A DNA stretch of 35,151 nucleotides from Candidatus Yanofskybacteria bacterium RIFCSPLOWO2_02_FULL_41_13 (GCA_001795735.1 MGKQ01000005.1:1-35151), one strand, 5' to 3'. Positions 9,003-17,147 are shown, numbered from the stretch's first letter. Made by a program: numbers and translations. Notes: generated by a model not told the origin, from the sequence alone.

Positions 9003-12000
9003 CTATTTTTCCAAATGAAGGTTATTGCCGGTAGTTGTACCGTAAATTGTCACCGTTGGGCATACGCTAAAGGTTTGACCTGCTAGAGAACTATACTCAT
9101 TGATAATCGTGGTAAAACCGGCGTCTTCAGCGGCCTGACAGAGCTTGTCCAGATTAGCGGCTGTAGTAGAGGATCTGAGGGCAATATCTATTCCTTGGCC
9201 GTTATAATGGCTTAGATCAAGATGAGATACTGTTGGGCAATAAGCCTCGGTAACTTCAAACGTCACACCCTGGTTAGCGGCCTGAGTAATCAACGAGGTA
9301 AGCGCTGTATCTACTGACGCGGTAATCTTTGGATTCGGTGCCCAAATATCTCCGACTCCTGATTTTCTGGGTACACCGGTATTCATTACTACGCAACCGC
9401 TGCAGCCGTTATCGGGCAAACCATTAGCATTGTTTGGACATAAATTACCGGTTACTGGCGGTGGCGGAGGTGGAGCTTCAAGCCCTCGCAAGCTAAATCC
9501 GCCGCCAACCAGTTCTGGACTGATAGTATTAAGAATTACATAAGATGACGCCAGAAGAATGGCGCCAATAATGGCGTTTCTAATATATCCTTTAGCTGTA
9601 TTAATGTTTCCCGGATTGGCGGCGGAAGTCATCCATAAAAATCCTCCCCACATGATCATTATAAAAACGGCGATGCCGACAAGGATGAGGGAGTAGTCAT
9701 AGGCAGAAGTTATTAGGTCTTGGAACTTAGTGGCGGCGGGTAGAAGGGGTGCGGATGCGGCAGATGGTCCACCGAACGGTGCATCTCCTATTATTATTAG
9801 AACATCCGGACTTATTGCCGTGCTGTTCATTCCCGCAATACCAACATTATATATTCCGGGCAGCATAATCTCCGGAATAATGACCGTGGTTATCTGTGCG
9901 CCGGCATTTACCCAGCCGATAACATTTGTCGTTCCTCCGCTCGCATCATAAAATTGGACATTAGGCGTTAAATAATCCCCGATGATCTCCAAGGTCCCCC
10001 CTATACCCACGGTCATCGGATTTAAAGAGTATATTATGGGATTATTTTGGCTGACTGAACTAGGTGGTGGCACTATGCAGTTGCTTCCCGTACCGTTTAA
10101 TATGTTGAAAGGCAAAGAATTAGAAAAATTAGTTAAACTGCCAACCCTAACGCTTCCGGCGCCGGTACAAAGGCCAGATGGAACCAGAACAGTTAATGAA
10201 GTGGGGGATGTTACATTTCCGCTTGCAGTAGATCTTGCTCCAGTAAGATCAAAAAACTGAACATTACATCTTGTCGGATCAGATATCGGCTCGCAGTTAT
10301 CGAGGTTCTGGCCGGTTATGGTTACGGTTGTTCCTTCAGGGGCGGAACCGGGCGAGATTGAGCTTATGGTGGGAGCAGTTGATGGTAAGGTTGATGAACC
10401 ACCGGGAGCCGGAGGTAATGGCAAAGGTGCTTGGCCGGTAGATAATTCCCATGGCAACATAGACTGAGGAAAAAATGAATTATTTAGTATTGCTAGTGCA
10501 AAGGTTAAATTTCCTCCGGCATTTTTCAGCTCATCCAAAAATTGAATGTAAGATCCGTTTGCCGTGATGCCCATCCAGAAATCCGGTCCCCCATAACCGA
10601 TTAAAGTTCCCTGGCCAATACTTATAGAAGGTTGAACTCCCCCTAGGGCACTATTTATAGCCGCATTAACTCTTGGAAGCCAAGATTGAGCGCCTGGCGT
10701 TGAACAGTCATAAACAAGATAATTTCCTCCTCTATTTCTCGCTTCGGAAGCCATTAGAGTAATCGTTTGACCGGGAGGAGGATCACAAATAACATCCGTG
10801 TTCACGATAGTATCAGGACCGAGCAAGTTCGGATTTTCAGAAATATCATGGTAGTCTCTGTAAATTGCTTGCGGATGAATAGGATCGTTTCTGTTCGGCG
10901 GATTATCAACTAACTTATTTTTGCCCCACCACTGGTTTGCCTGAGTTAAAAACTGATTAAGGTTGAATTGTCCCGAATCTTTAAACGGCTCAGAAAGAGG
11001 TTGGAATAGGATTGTGTCCGGCGTATTTTGAGCTAATTTTAATATCAGGTTATACCATACATTTCTTAAGAAATTTCTTGTTACTGTCGAAGTATCTCCG
11101 CTCATGGCCAGTCCGAGCTCGGTAATAAAAATATCGGGATTGGTCAAAGGGTCTGTTTCCGGGTTAACGTTATTTGCCGGATTGAATGGATTAAGATCCC
11201 AGCCTTGTCCCGGGTCATCCATCCACATATTGTATACTGCGAGCAGAGTATAGATGCCTCTGCTTTTTGCCGCATTAGTGTATTGTGATAATGCCTGATA
11301 AAAAACTGAATTTGGTCTGGTTAAGTCAAGTTGTATGGTTCCGCATTTAGGATTAACTATTCCATTCCACTGAAGCATCACAATATTACTTCTTTCGGCA
11401 ATATTTGTACCACCGCCCATGTTGTTTGGCGGTACGCCGCTGACCATAAATCCGTACCATTCACCCTGCTGTAACGTATAGCCATCCAGGGATCCATCCA
11501 AAACACCGCATAAGCTTCTGCCGGCAAGGTTTGAGGTGTCTTTTACTGTTTGACCCTGACCAAGATATTCCCAGGCGTCAGCATGCCACTGGCCGTTCAA
11601 ATAAATAAATATCCACGGCGAACCGACGATTCCTGGCCCAACACCGGGTACTGTTGTGGACGGCCAGACGTTAGCCTTGTCATAGTTCAGAGTAATAATT
11701 TTTCCATTGACGCCGACGTTTAGGTTAGCTGTCCGATTCCAAGTACTAACTACAGAATCAACGGAATGAACCCACTGAACCGTACTCAAATCTATCGGGT
11801 CGCCGGAGCCGCTTGGATAAGTACAAGAACCGTCATCCTGTGTTGCATTCGGATCATAATTTAGTGCGTTAGGATCCGTACATCCCGAAATAGGGCCGGG
11901 CGGGTATGTACAAGAACCATCATCGTGATTCGCACTCGAATTATAATTATTGGCAATAGGATCGATACAGCCATATACACAGGCTGTATCGCCTGGTAAA

Positions 12001-12239
12001 GGAGTATAGTTGGGGTCGCCGGGGTCATAACATACTGAAGTATCATGGCCTCCGAAAGCATAATTACTGCCGCTATAAAGACTCGCCATCTGATTTATCA
12101 GAAAAGTGCTCAGTATTATTAAGACAACCATCAACGCCGACCAATGGGCATGTTGATGACGAGGGTGATTGTGCCAATTATCGTACCACCTAAAAGATTT
12201 TCTTAGATGGCAGTGATACGAGTGTTCGTTAGGGTTCAT
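9003..12239 (-). CDS. Giant (1078 aa) surface protein: His-rich N-term + TM, GCTDPNALNYDP repeats, TIM-barrel glycosidase-like region, two IPT/TIG domains, VirB2-like hairpin, C-terminal M15-like (DD-peptidase fold) domain
   Basis: GCIDPIANNYNSSANHDDGSCTYP and GCTDPNALNYDPNATQDDGSCTYP; IPT motifs TISSISPGSAPEGTTVTITGQNLDN; YSLILVGIAVFIMIMWGGFLWMTSAANPGNINTAKGYIRNAIIGAILLASSYVILNTISPELVGGGF; C-term VSHLDLSHYNGQGIDIAL...GNNLHLEK resembles M15 SxHxxGxAxD...HxH. Confidence 0.85.
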   Translation of the reverse strand: MNPNEHSYHCHLRKSFRWYDNWHNHPRHQHAHWSALMVVLIILSTFLINQMASLYSGSNYAFGGHDTSVCYDPGDPNYTPLPGDTACVYGCIDPIANNYNSSANHDDGSCTYPPGPISGCTDPNALNYDPNATQDDGSCTYPSGSGDPIDLSTVQWVHSVDSVVSTWNRTANLNVGVNGKIITLNYDKANVWPSTTVPGVGPGIVGSPWIFIYLNGQWHADAWEYLGQGQTVKDTSNLAGRSLCGVLDGSLDGYTLQQGEWYGFMVSGVPPNNMGGGTNIAERSNIVMLQWNGIVNPKCGTIQLDLTRPNSVFYQALSQYTNAAKSRGIYTLLAVYNMWMDDPGQGWDLNPFNPANNVNPETDPLTNPDIFITELGLAMSGDTSTVTRNFLRNVWYNLILKLAQNTPDTILFQPLSEPFKDSGQFNLNQFLTQANQWWGKNKLVDNPPNRNDPIHPQAIYRDYHDISENPNLLGPDTIVNTDVICDPPPGQTITLMASEARNRGGNYLVYDCSTPGAQSWLPRVNAAINSALGGVQPSISIGQGTLIGYGGPDFWMGITANGSYIQFLDELKNAGGNLTFALAILNNSFFPQSMLPWELSTGQAPLPLPPAPGGSSTLPSTAPTISSISPGSAPEGTTVTITGQNLDNCEPISDPTRCNVQFFDLTGARSTASGNVTSPTSLTVLVPSGLCTGAGSVRVGSLTNFSNSLPFNILNGTGSNCIVPPPSSVSQNNPIIYSLNPMTVGIGGTLEIIGDYLTPNVQFYDASGGTTNVIGWVNAGAQITTVIIPEIMLPGIYNVGIAGMNSTAISPDVLIIIGDAPFGGPSAASAPLLPAATKFQDLITSAYDYSLILVGIAVFIMIMWGGFLWMTSAANPGNINTAKGYIRNAIIGAILLASSYVILNTISPELVGGGFSLRGLEAPPPPPPVTGNLCPNNANGLPDNGCSGCVVMNTGVPRKSGVGDIWAPNPKITASVDTALTSLITQAANQGVTFEVTEAYCPTVSHLDLSHYNGQGIDIALRSSTTAANLDKLCQAAEDAGFTTIINEYSSLAGQTFSVCPTVTIYGTTTGNNLHLEK
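9505..9730 (-). other. Region encoding VirB2/TrbC-like two-helix membrane hairpin inside the second giant protein
   Basis: Same FLWMTSAANPGNI.TAK core as at 6118-6345, visible at nucleotide level too. Confidence 0.75.
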
Positions 12240-12368
12240 TATGATGTGGTGAAAGAGAGTCTAACTATATTCCGTCTATATTATTATAGGCTATATTGAG
12301 AAAGCCGTCATTAGAGGAATATCAACAATTTTGGTATACTAAACATAATGTAAAAATCAAAAATTAAA

Positions 12369-13706
12369 GTGCAAAATGACAGCGTAAAATTCAAAAAAAT
12401 TATAAATTCTAAAGGGTTTTGCTCTTTGCTTTTTGCTCTTTACTTTTTACTCTTTGCCCCAGGCTTAGCCGCCGATGCCGCCATAGAAGACGAAATATCC
12501 GAGAGGCAGCAGCAGATAGAAGAGATTCAGCGCCAGATAGAAGAATATCAGAAGCAGATAGAAGCTAACCAATCTCAGGCTAGGACTCTTGAAAGCGAGA
12601 TTAACTCTTTAAATACCCAGATAAAACAGATAGAGCTCACTATTCGCAGTTTGGAATTATCTATAAACCAGACTTCGTCGGAAATTTCCGATACCGAATC
12701 TAAAATAACCGATGCCGAAGACAAGATAACCAAACACAAAGAAGCCATTGCCCAATTTTTAAAAATAACCTACGAGAATGACCAGAGGTCTCTTACGGAA
12801 ATAATCCTGTCTAATGAGAACTTATCAGATTTTTTTACGGCTCTTAATAATCTGCGTGTAAATCATGAAAAGTTAAAAACTGTGATAGATGAGATGAAAA
12901 GCGTTAAGGCCGACCTTGAACAGCATCAGGAGAAACTCGAAGATAAGCGTTCTGAGTTTGAAAGATTGCGCGGTTTGGAGGCGGTTGAGAGATCAAGCTT
13001 AACCGGAGCCAAAGGTACTAAGAATAAAATTCTGAAAGATACTAAAGGCCAGGAGAAAAAGTTCCAAGAATTAGTTGTTAAATCTAAAAAAAATGTGGAG
13101 GCCCTCCGTGCTCAGGTGGCATATTTAGAGCTTAATGGCGTTACGGCTGAAGAGGCTATTAAGTATGGCCAGCTTGCCGCGATTGCTACGGGTATCCGTC
13201 CTGCGTTTTTGATTGCTGTTCTTGAAGTTGAATCCGGGCTTGGGCGGAATGTCGGTAAATGCAACCGGGCCGAAGATCCTCCGGCTAAACATTGGCAGAG
13301 TATTATGCATACCCGCGACCATCAGCCGTTTCAAAGTATTACCTCAAGACTTGGCTTAAATATTGATACAACGGCTGTTTCCTGTCCTCAATATGTAAAT
13401 GGCCGGCGCTACGGCTGGGGCGGAGCAATGGGAGCGGCTCAGTTCATACCGTCAACATGGATTGCCTATGAAGACGAGGTTTCAAGAATTGTCGGCCGGA
13501 TGGCCAACCCGTGGAATATTGAAGATGCTTTTACGGCGGCGGCGGTTAAGCTAGCCAGAGCCGGGGCAACGGCAAAGACAAGAGCGGCTGAAGTTGCCGC
13601 ATCCAAAGCCTATTATAGCGGTAAGTCCTATTGCTCAACTGCACCATGCAATTCATATGCCAATGCAATACAAAGGAAGGCAGCTGAAATCGAAAAAAAT
13701 CTCTAA
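12369..13706 (+). CDS. Secreted coiled-coil protein with C-terminal lytic transglycosylase-like domain
   Basis: GTG start; signal peptide GFCSLLFALYFLLFAPGLAADA; long coiled coil (ISERQQQIEEIQRQIEEYQKQIEANQ...); IRPAFLIAVLEVESGLGRNVG...YGWGGAMGAAQFIPSTW is MltB/SLT-like. Confidence 0.87.
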   Translation: MQNDSVKFKKIINSKGFCSLLFALYFLLFAPGLAADAAIEDEISERQQQIEEIQRQIEEYQKQIEANQSQARTLESEINSLNTQIKQIELTIRSLELSINQTSSEISDTESKITDAEDKITKHKEAIAQFLKITYENDQRSLTEIILSNENLSDFFTALNNLRVNHEKLKTVIDEMKSVKADLEQHQEKLEDKRSEFERLRGLEAVERSSLTGAKGTKNKILKDTKGQEKKFQELVVKSKKNVEALRAQVAYLELNGVTAEEAIKYGQLAAIATGIRPAFLIAVLEVESGLGRNVGKCNRAEDPPAKHWQSIMHTRDHQPFQSITSRLGLNIDTTAVSCPQYVNGRRYGWGGAMGAAQFIPSTWIAYEDEVSRIVGRMANPWNIEDAFTAAAVKLARAGATAKTRAAEVAASKAYYSGKSYCSTAPCNSYANAIQRKAAEIEKNL

Positions 13707-13709
13707 CTC

Positions 13710-13750
13710 TTACTCTCTTGTTAAACACCGAGTGTTTAACAAGAGAGTAA
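13710..13750. repeat. REP-like palindrome P1 flanking RAYT 3' end
   Basis: TTACTCTCTTGTTAAACAC-CGA-GTGTTTAACAAGAGAGTAA, 19-bp perfect stem. Confidence 0.9.
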
Positions 13751-13771
13751 TTTGATCGGATGATATACGTA

Positions 13772-14440
13772 CTACTCATCGATCATAATCTCTTCGTTTA
13801 AAGCTTTTTTAGCAGGACTCATTTTTAAAAAATCGGAATATTTATTTTTACCCAAAAATTGAGAAATTATGACCTCTCTTTTTAGGATCTCTCCCCATCT
13901 ATTTTCTTTGGTATAGTCTTGATAACTTGACCATGGATAGTATTTTTCTCTATTTTTCCATTCTTGAATCTCTCTCGGATTGCGATGAATATATGTAGAA
14001 AGATATAGTAACTGCTCGTTGTTATCGATAGGTACTGCTTTGTAGGGACCTTGAAAGAGATGACCAACCTTATCATATTTAGTGTTAAAATATTTGGTAT
14101 ATGAATTTAAAACTCTTTGCATATATTTAGATATGCCTCCCTCGCTAGTTTCGGCAAGGGTTAAGTGAAAGTGGTTTGGCATAATGGCGAAATTTATCAA
14201 GTCAGTGTATCTGCGCTCAATTATAGTTTTTTCTAAGTCTTTTGATATGTTAAACACCCGGTGTTTAACATAATAAGATGTTTGTCGGCCTAAATTGTAA
14301 AAGTTAATTGGCGATTGGAAATAAAGAATGAGGAATAATAATCTAACCCAGTCTCTTTGGTCTGAAAATATATTTTGTTTATTATTACCTCTATTAAAAA
14401 TATGATAGTATCCTCCAGTTGTGATTTTATTTTTGCGCAT
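13772..14440 (-). CDS. REP-associated tyrosine transposase (Y1 / RAYT, IS200/IS605-like TnpA)
   Basis: GGYYHIFNRGNNKQNIF, HUH motif MPNHFHLTL, YMQRVLNSYTKYFN with candidate catalytic Tyr, LFQGPYKAVPI, YIHRNP. Start taken at MRKNKI; the track start at 14482 reads into the flanking palindrome. Confidence 0.93.
   Translation of the reverse strand: MRKNKITTGGYYHIFNRGNNKQNIFSDQRDWVRLLFLILYFQSPINFYNLGRQTSYYVKHRVFNISKDLEKTIIERRYTDLINFAIMPNHFHLTLAETSEGGISKYMQRVLNSYTKYFNTKYDKVGHLFQGPYKAVPIDNNEQLLYLSTYIHRNPREIQEWKNREKYYPWSSYQDYTKENRWGEILKREVIISQFLGKNKYSDFLKMSPAKKALNEEIMIDE
14246..14272. repeat. REP-like palindrome P2 inside the RAYT coding sequence
   Basis: TATGTTAAACACC-C-GGTGTTTAACATA; encodes ...YVKHRVFN... 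in frame. Confidence 0.88.
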
Positions 14441-14455
14441 TGTTAGTATATAGCA

Positions 14456-14501
14456 TGTTAAACACCCAGTGTCTAACAGCATTCAGTGTCTAACAGCATT
14501 C
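14456..14501. repeat. REP-like palindrome P3 plus 17-bp tandem duplication at RAYT 5' side
   Basis: TGTTAAACAC-CCA-GTGTCTAACA (one mismatch), then AGTGTCTAACAGCATTC twice (14468-14484 and 14485-14501). Confidence 0.88.
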
Positions 14502-14536
14502 ACCATGGGTTCTTACGGCTCGTTATCTCTTAATCG

Positions 14537-15322
14537 TTATTTCTCATCGTCGATAAACTTTTCGTAGTAAGAAACGATGGTTGGAGGATAGAGCAACATC
14601 CAGAAGATTATTTCTTCAACAGGAAATGTTCTGCCAAGGTAGGTCACCATACCCATGTAGTTATTTCCCGGAAAAATCCAATAGTTGAATGTTACTCCAA
14701 CTATTTCAAAAATAAAAAATACGAAGAAGAGGGATGCTGAAAGTTTTAAGTATTTTAATAATAATGACGGTTTTCTAGTTATTTGCCATATCATTGGTAT
14801 TATTGCCGCTAATCCAATTTTTAGGTATGGGTGGCTGAACATTAATCGTGACGGATTGGTGAGGTAAATGAAGGTGATAAGAACTATCGCTAGTATGGCT
14901 GGTATGATTGCCGACCAAATACGAGGCGATATTTTGTGGCTTATATCTTCATCAAAAAAATGTTCATAAAAGACTAACACCAACAATGTCATCGGGATGT
15001 AACCTATTAACCCCTCGATGGTGCTGGCTCCAAGAATACGAAATGGGAAAATAGTATTCGGAACTTGCCATGCAAGCGTAACGTGAGCAATAAATTCAAG
15101 AATTACTCCAAAAAGTAAGCCAAAAACTAATGATCCAGAAATAACTTTCTTCCAATTTTTCTTTTTACGAAGTCCCAGAAAAGTTGCTATTGGTATAACT
15201 ACAACAAAGGACCATATCATCGGGTTGTTGAGAACTGTACCCTCTACTAGCCAAGGGAATGACGAGGTTGCTAACAAGAGGACGATAAATATAACGACAT
15301 CAAATAAAATGCTTTTCTTCAT
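14537..15322 (-). CDS. Lycopene-cyclase-domain-like polytopic membrane protein
   Basis: Multiple TMs; WIFPGNNYMGMVTYLGRTFPVEEIIFWMLLYPP resembles the CrtY-c/d P-x-E-E signature; a related segment occurs in the first half (PNTIFPFRILGASTIEGLIGYIPMTLLVLVFYEHFF). Confidence 0.65.
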   Translation of the reverse strand: MKKSILFDVVIFIVLLLATSSFPWLVEGTVLNNPMIWSFVVVIPIATFLGLRKKKNWKKVISGSLVFGLLFGVILEFIAHVTLAWQVPNTIFPFRILGASTIEGLIGYIPMTLLVLVFYEHFFDEDISHKISPRIWSAIIPAILAIVLITFIYLTNPSRLMFSHPYLKIGLAAIIPMIWQITRKPSLLLKYLKLSASLFFVFFIFEIVGVTFNYWIFPGNNYMGMVTYLGRTFPVEEIIFWMLLYPPTIVSYYEKFIDDEK

Positions 15323-15359
15323 GGCCTCATTATATCATATAGAGGAGAGAACTATTAAA

Positions 15360-15383
15360 AAGCCCGCGGTGTTCTGCGGGCTT
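15360..15383 (-). terminator. Intrinsic-terminator-like hairpin in a divergent intergenic region
   Basis: Minus strand AAGCCCGC-AGAACACC-GCGGGCTTTTT; lies upstream of the lycopene-cyclase-like start. Confidence 0.6.
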
Positions 15384-15460
15384 GTCAATTGAAAACTAAA
15401 AACAATAGTGCTAGCTTTTATTTATTGTTTTTTAAAAATCTATAGTAGAATGGGAGAGCA

Positions 15461-16777
15461 ATGGGAAAGAGATTCACATTACTTTTTTGGCTGTTTTTTC
15501 TATTAGCGGTACTAGCTTTATTTGTTATGCGGCCGAGAGCTGAAGAGCTTTTGCCTTCTCGAAGCATTGAAGCTCAGGGAGCTAATATTGCCTCTGCAGT
15601 TCAACCGCAATTCCAATGGAGTTTTTTAGATAAGATAGAGGAGGCCAAGAAGCTGGTTTTAGATGCTAACTTGGTCTTAAAGGTTGGTCAAAAAGACATT
15701 GTTTACTATGAATCAAGGATTACCCAAAATGCTAATGGAACGGTATCGGTCACCAAAAAACGTATGGCTGATCCCGAGAGAGAGATAGCCCTTGTCTTGG
15801 TGGATTTAAAGAGCGGAGATTTGAAACTTATAGCAGTAACCGAAAAAGGGAATGAGCTTATTATGCCTGCAGGTTATGAGATAGAAAATATTACACGGCC
15901 CAACGGCATAACAAATAACTCTTGGAATACTCAACGCCGGGTTGTAGAACCGAAAAATCACGCCGTTATTCTAAATGTATGGCCATACTGGGTTACTGAA
16001 AGAGTCCCCAGAATCGTAAAGGATGTGCGAGGCAGATCCAGAACCGTATATGATAACAAAAAAGTAGTTGAGAACAGAATCTACATTCCTTTTAGTAGCG
16101 AGCTGGTTGCTCAGGAATTGGTTGATAGTGGTAAAAACAGGCGCAAGTATACTGTTCAGAAAGCCCGGGAATTACTAGCCGAAAGACAGGTTATGTCGAA
16201 AACTTATCCCGGTAAATTAATTGTTGACATCGAACTGTTAAAGCCGGAAGTTTTCGAAAGATTGCCCCTAATTGAACAAGCCGACTATGCTGAGTTCCTT
16301 TTAGACTCGGAGGCTTCACTAAAAAGAGTCGACGTAATCATAGGTGCTAACGGCGAATTTGCCTATGCTTATACTTGTAGCGGTGCTAGCGCCTGCGGTT
16401 TGCTCCAGTTTACAAGAGGAACCTATAATGACATGAAGAAAAAATATCCAAAAGCATTATTAATTTCTGACTTTGCAATCGGGTATAAAGATCAGGTAAA
16501 CTTAATGATGGCCGCAATGCTTTTACATGATAATAATCTAGCCGCTATGATCAGTAAATTTGGAGAAACAAAAATCTCACAGACTATTAAAAAATACGGC
16601 GAAGGGATAATTGAAGAAATGTTAGCTGCTAATTATAATGGTGGGACGGTTAGACCTCACAAGGCACTAAGCGCCTCCATTCTAAAAAATCTTACAGATT
16701 GGCTGATTAATCCGATGAGAACTGAAACCAAGCAATATATTAATAAGCTGAGATATATTCGTGAGAACTATAACTAA
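15461..16777 (+). CDS. Membrane-anchored protein with lysozyme/SLT-like C-terminal domain
   Basis: N-terminal TM; C-terminal YTCSGASACGLLQFTRGTYNDM...VNLMMAAMLLHDN...MLAANYNGG resembles the SLT pattern (S..GA.GL.QF...T...; A.YN.G). Confidence 0.65.
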   Translation: MGKRFTLLFWLFFLLAVLALFVMRPRAEELLPSRSIEAQGANIASAVQPQFQWSFLDKIEEAKKLVLDANLVLKVGQKDIVYYESRITQNANGTVSVTKKRMADPEREIALVLVDLKSGDLKLIAVTEKGNELIMPAGYEIENITRPNGITNNSWNTQRRVVEPKNHAVILNVWPYWVTERVPRIVKDVRGRSRTVYDNKKVVENRIYIPFSSELVAQELVDSGKNRRKYTVQKARELLAERQVMSKTYPGKLIVDIELLKPEVFERLPLIEQADYAEFLLDSEASLKRVDVIIGANGEFAYAYTCSGASACGLLQFTRGTYNDMKKKYPKALLISDFAIGYKDQVNLMMAAMLLHDNNLAAMISKFGETKISQTIKKYGEGIIEEMLAANYNGGTVRPHKALSASILKNLTDWLINPMRTETKQYINKLRYIRENYN

Positions 16778-16806
16778 AAAGCGTCGAGCTTGGCTCGACG
16801 CTTTTT
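16776..16806 (+). terminator. Intrinsic terminator
   Basis: AAAAAGCGTCGAGC-TTG-GCTCGACGCTTTTT. Confidence 0.9.
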
Positions 16807-16961
16807 CATTTGAGATAACTACATTTCGGCCGGCGCGGGGCAAGCCCAGTGCATCAGAAAGGATTTACAAAGCAGTTGTTCTGATATATTTCAATGACGC
16901 TAACTTACAATACAAGTATTGAAAACTCGGTCTGTCATATTCAACTTTGCAAGTGTAGAAC

Positions 16962-17147
16962 TTACCCTTTCTGTATTACTGGGCAGGTGCAGTTCTCTTC
17001 CGCCTCATTACACTCGGCACACTTGGCCATATGCCTTTCTCCGCCGCAGCTTTCACACTTGGCCATTTTTTCTTCTGACTCATGACCACAGTCAGCACAC
17101 TTGTGGCCTTCAGCTTTTTTGCTACAGGTTTCACATGTATTGTCCAT
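16962..17147 (-). CDS. Small Cys-rich (10 Cys / 61 aa) putative zinc-binding protein
   Basis: MDNTCETCSKKAEGHKCADCGHESEEKMAKCESCGGERHMAKCAECNEAEENCTCPVIQKG; repeated CxxC pairs. Confidence 0.75.
   Translation of the reverse strand: MDNTCETCSKKAEGHKCADCGHESEEKMAKCESCGGERHMAKCAECNEAEENCTCPVIQKG

Noticed and set aside
9730-12061. Track ORFs 9730..9951 +, 9982..10260 + and 11861..12061 - within the second giant gene
   Set aside because: Alternate-frame artefacts within the 9003-12239 CDS.
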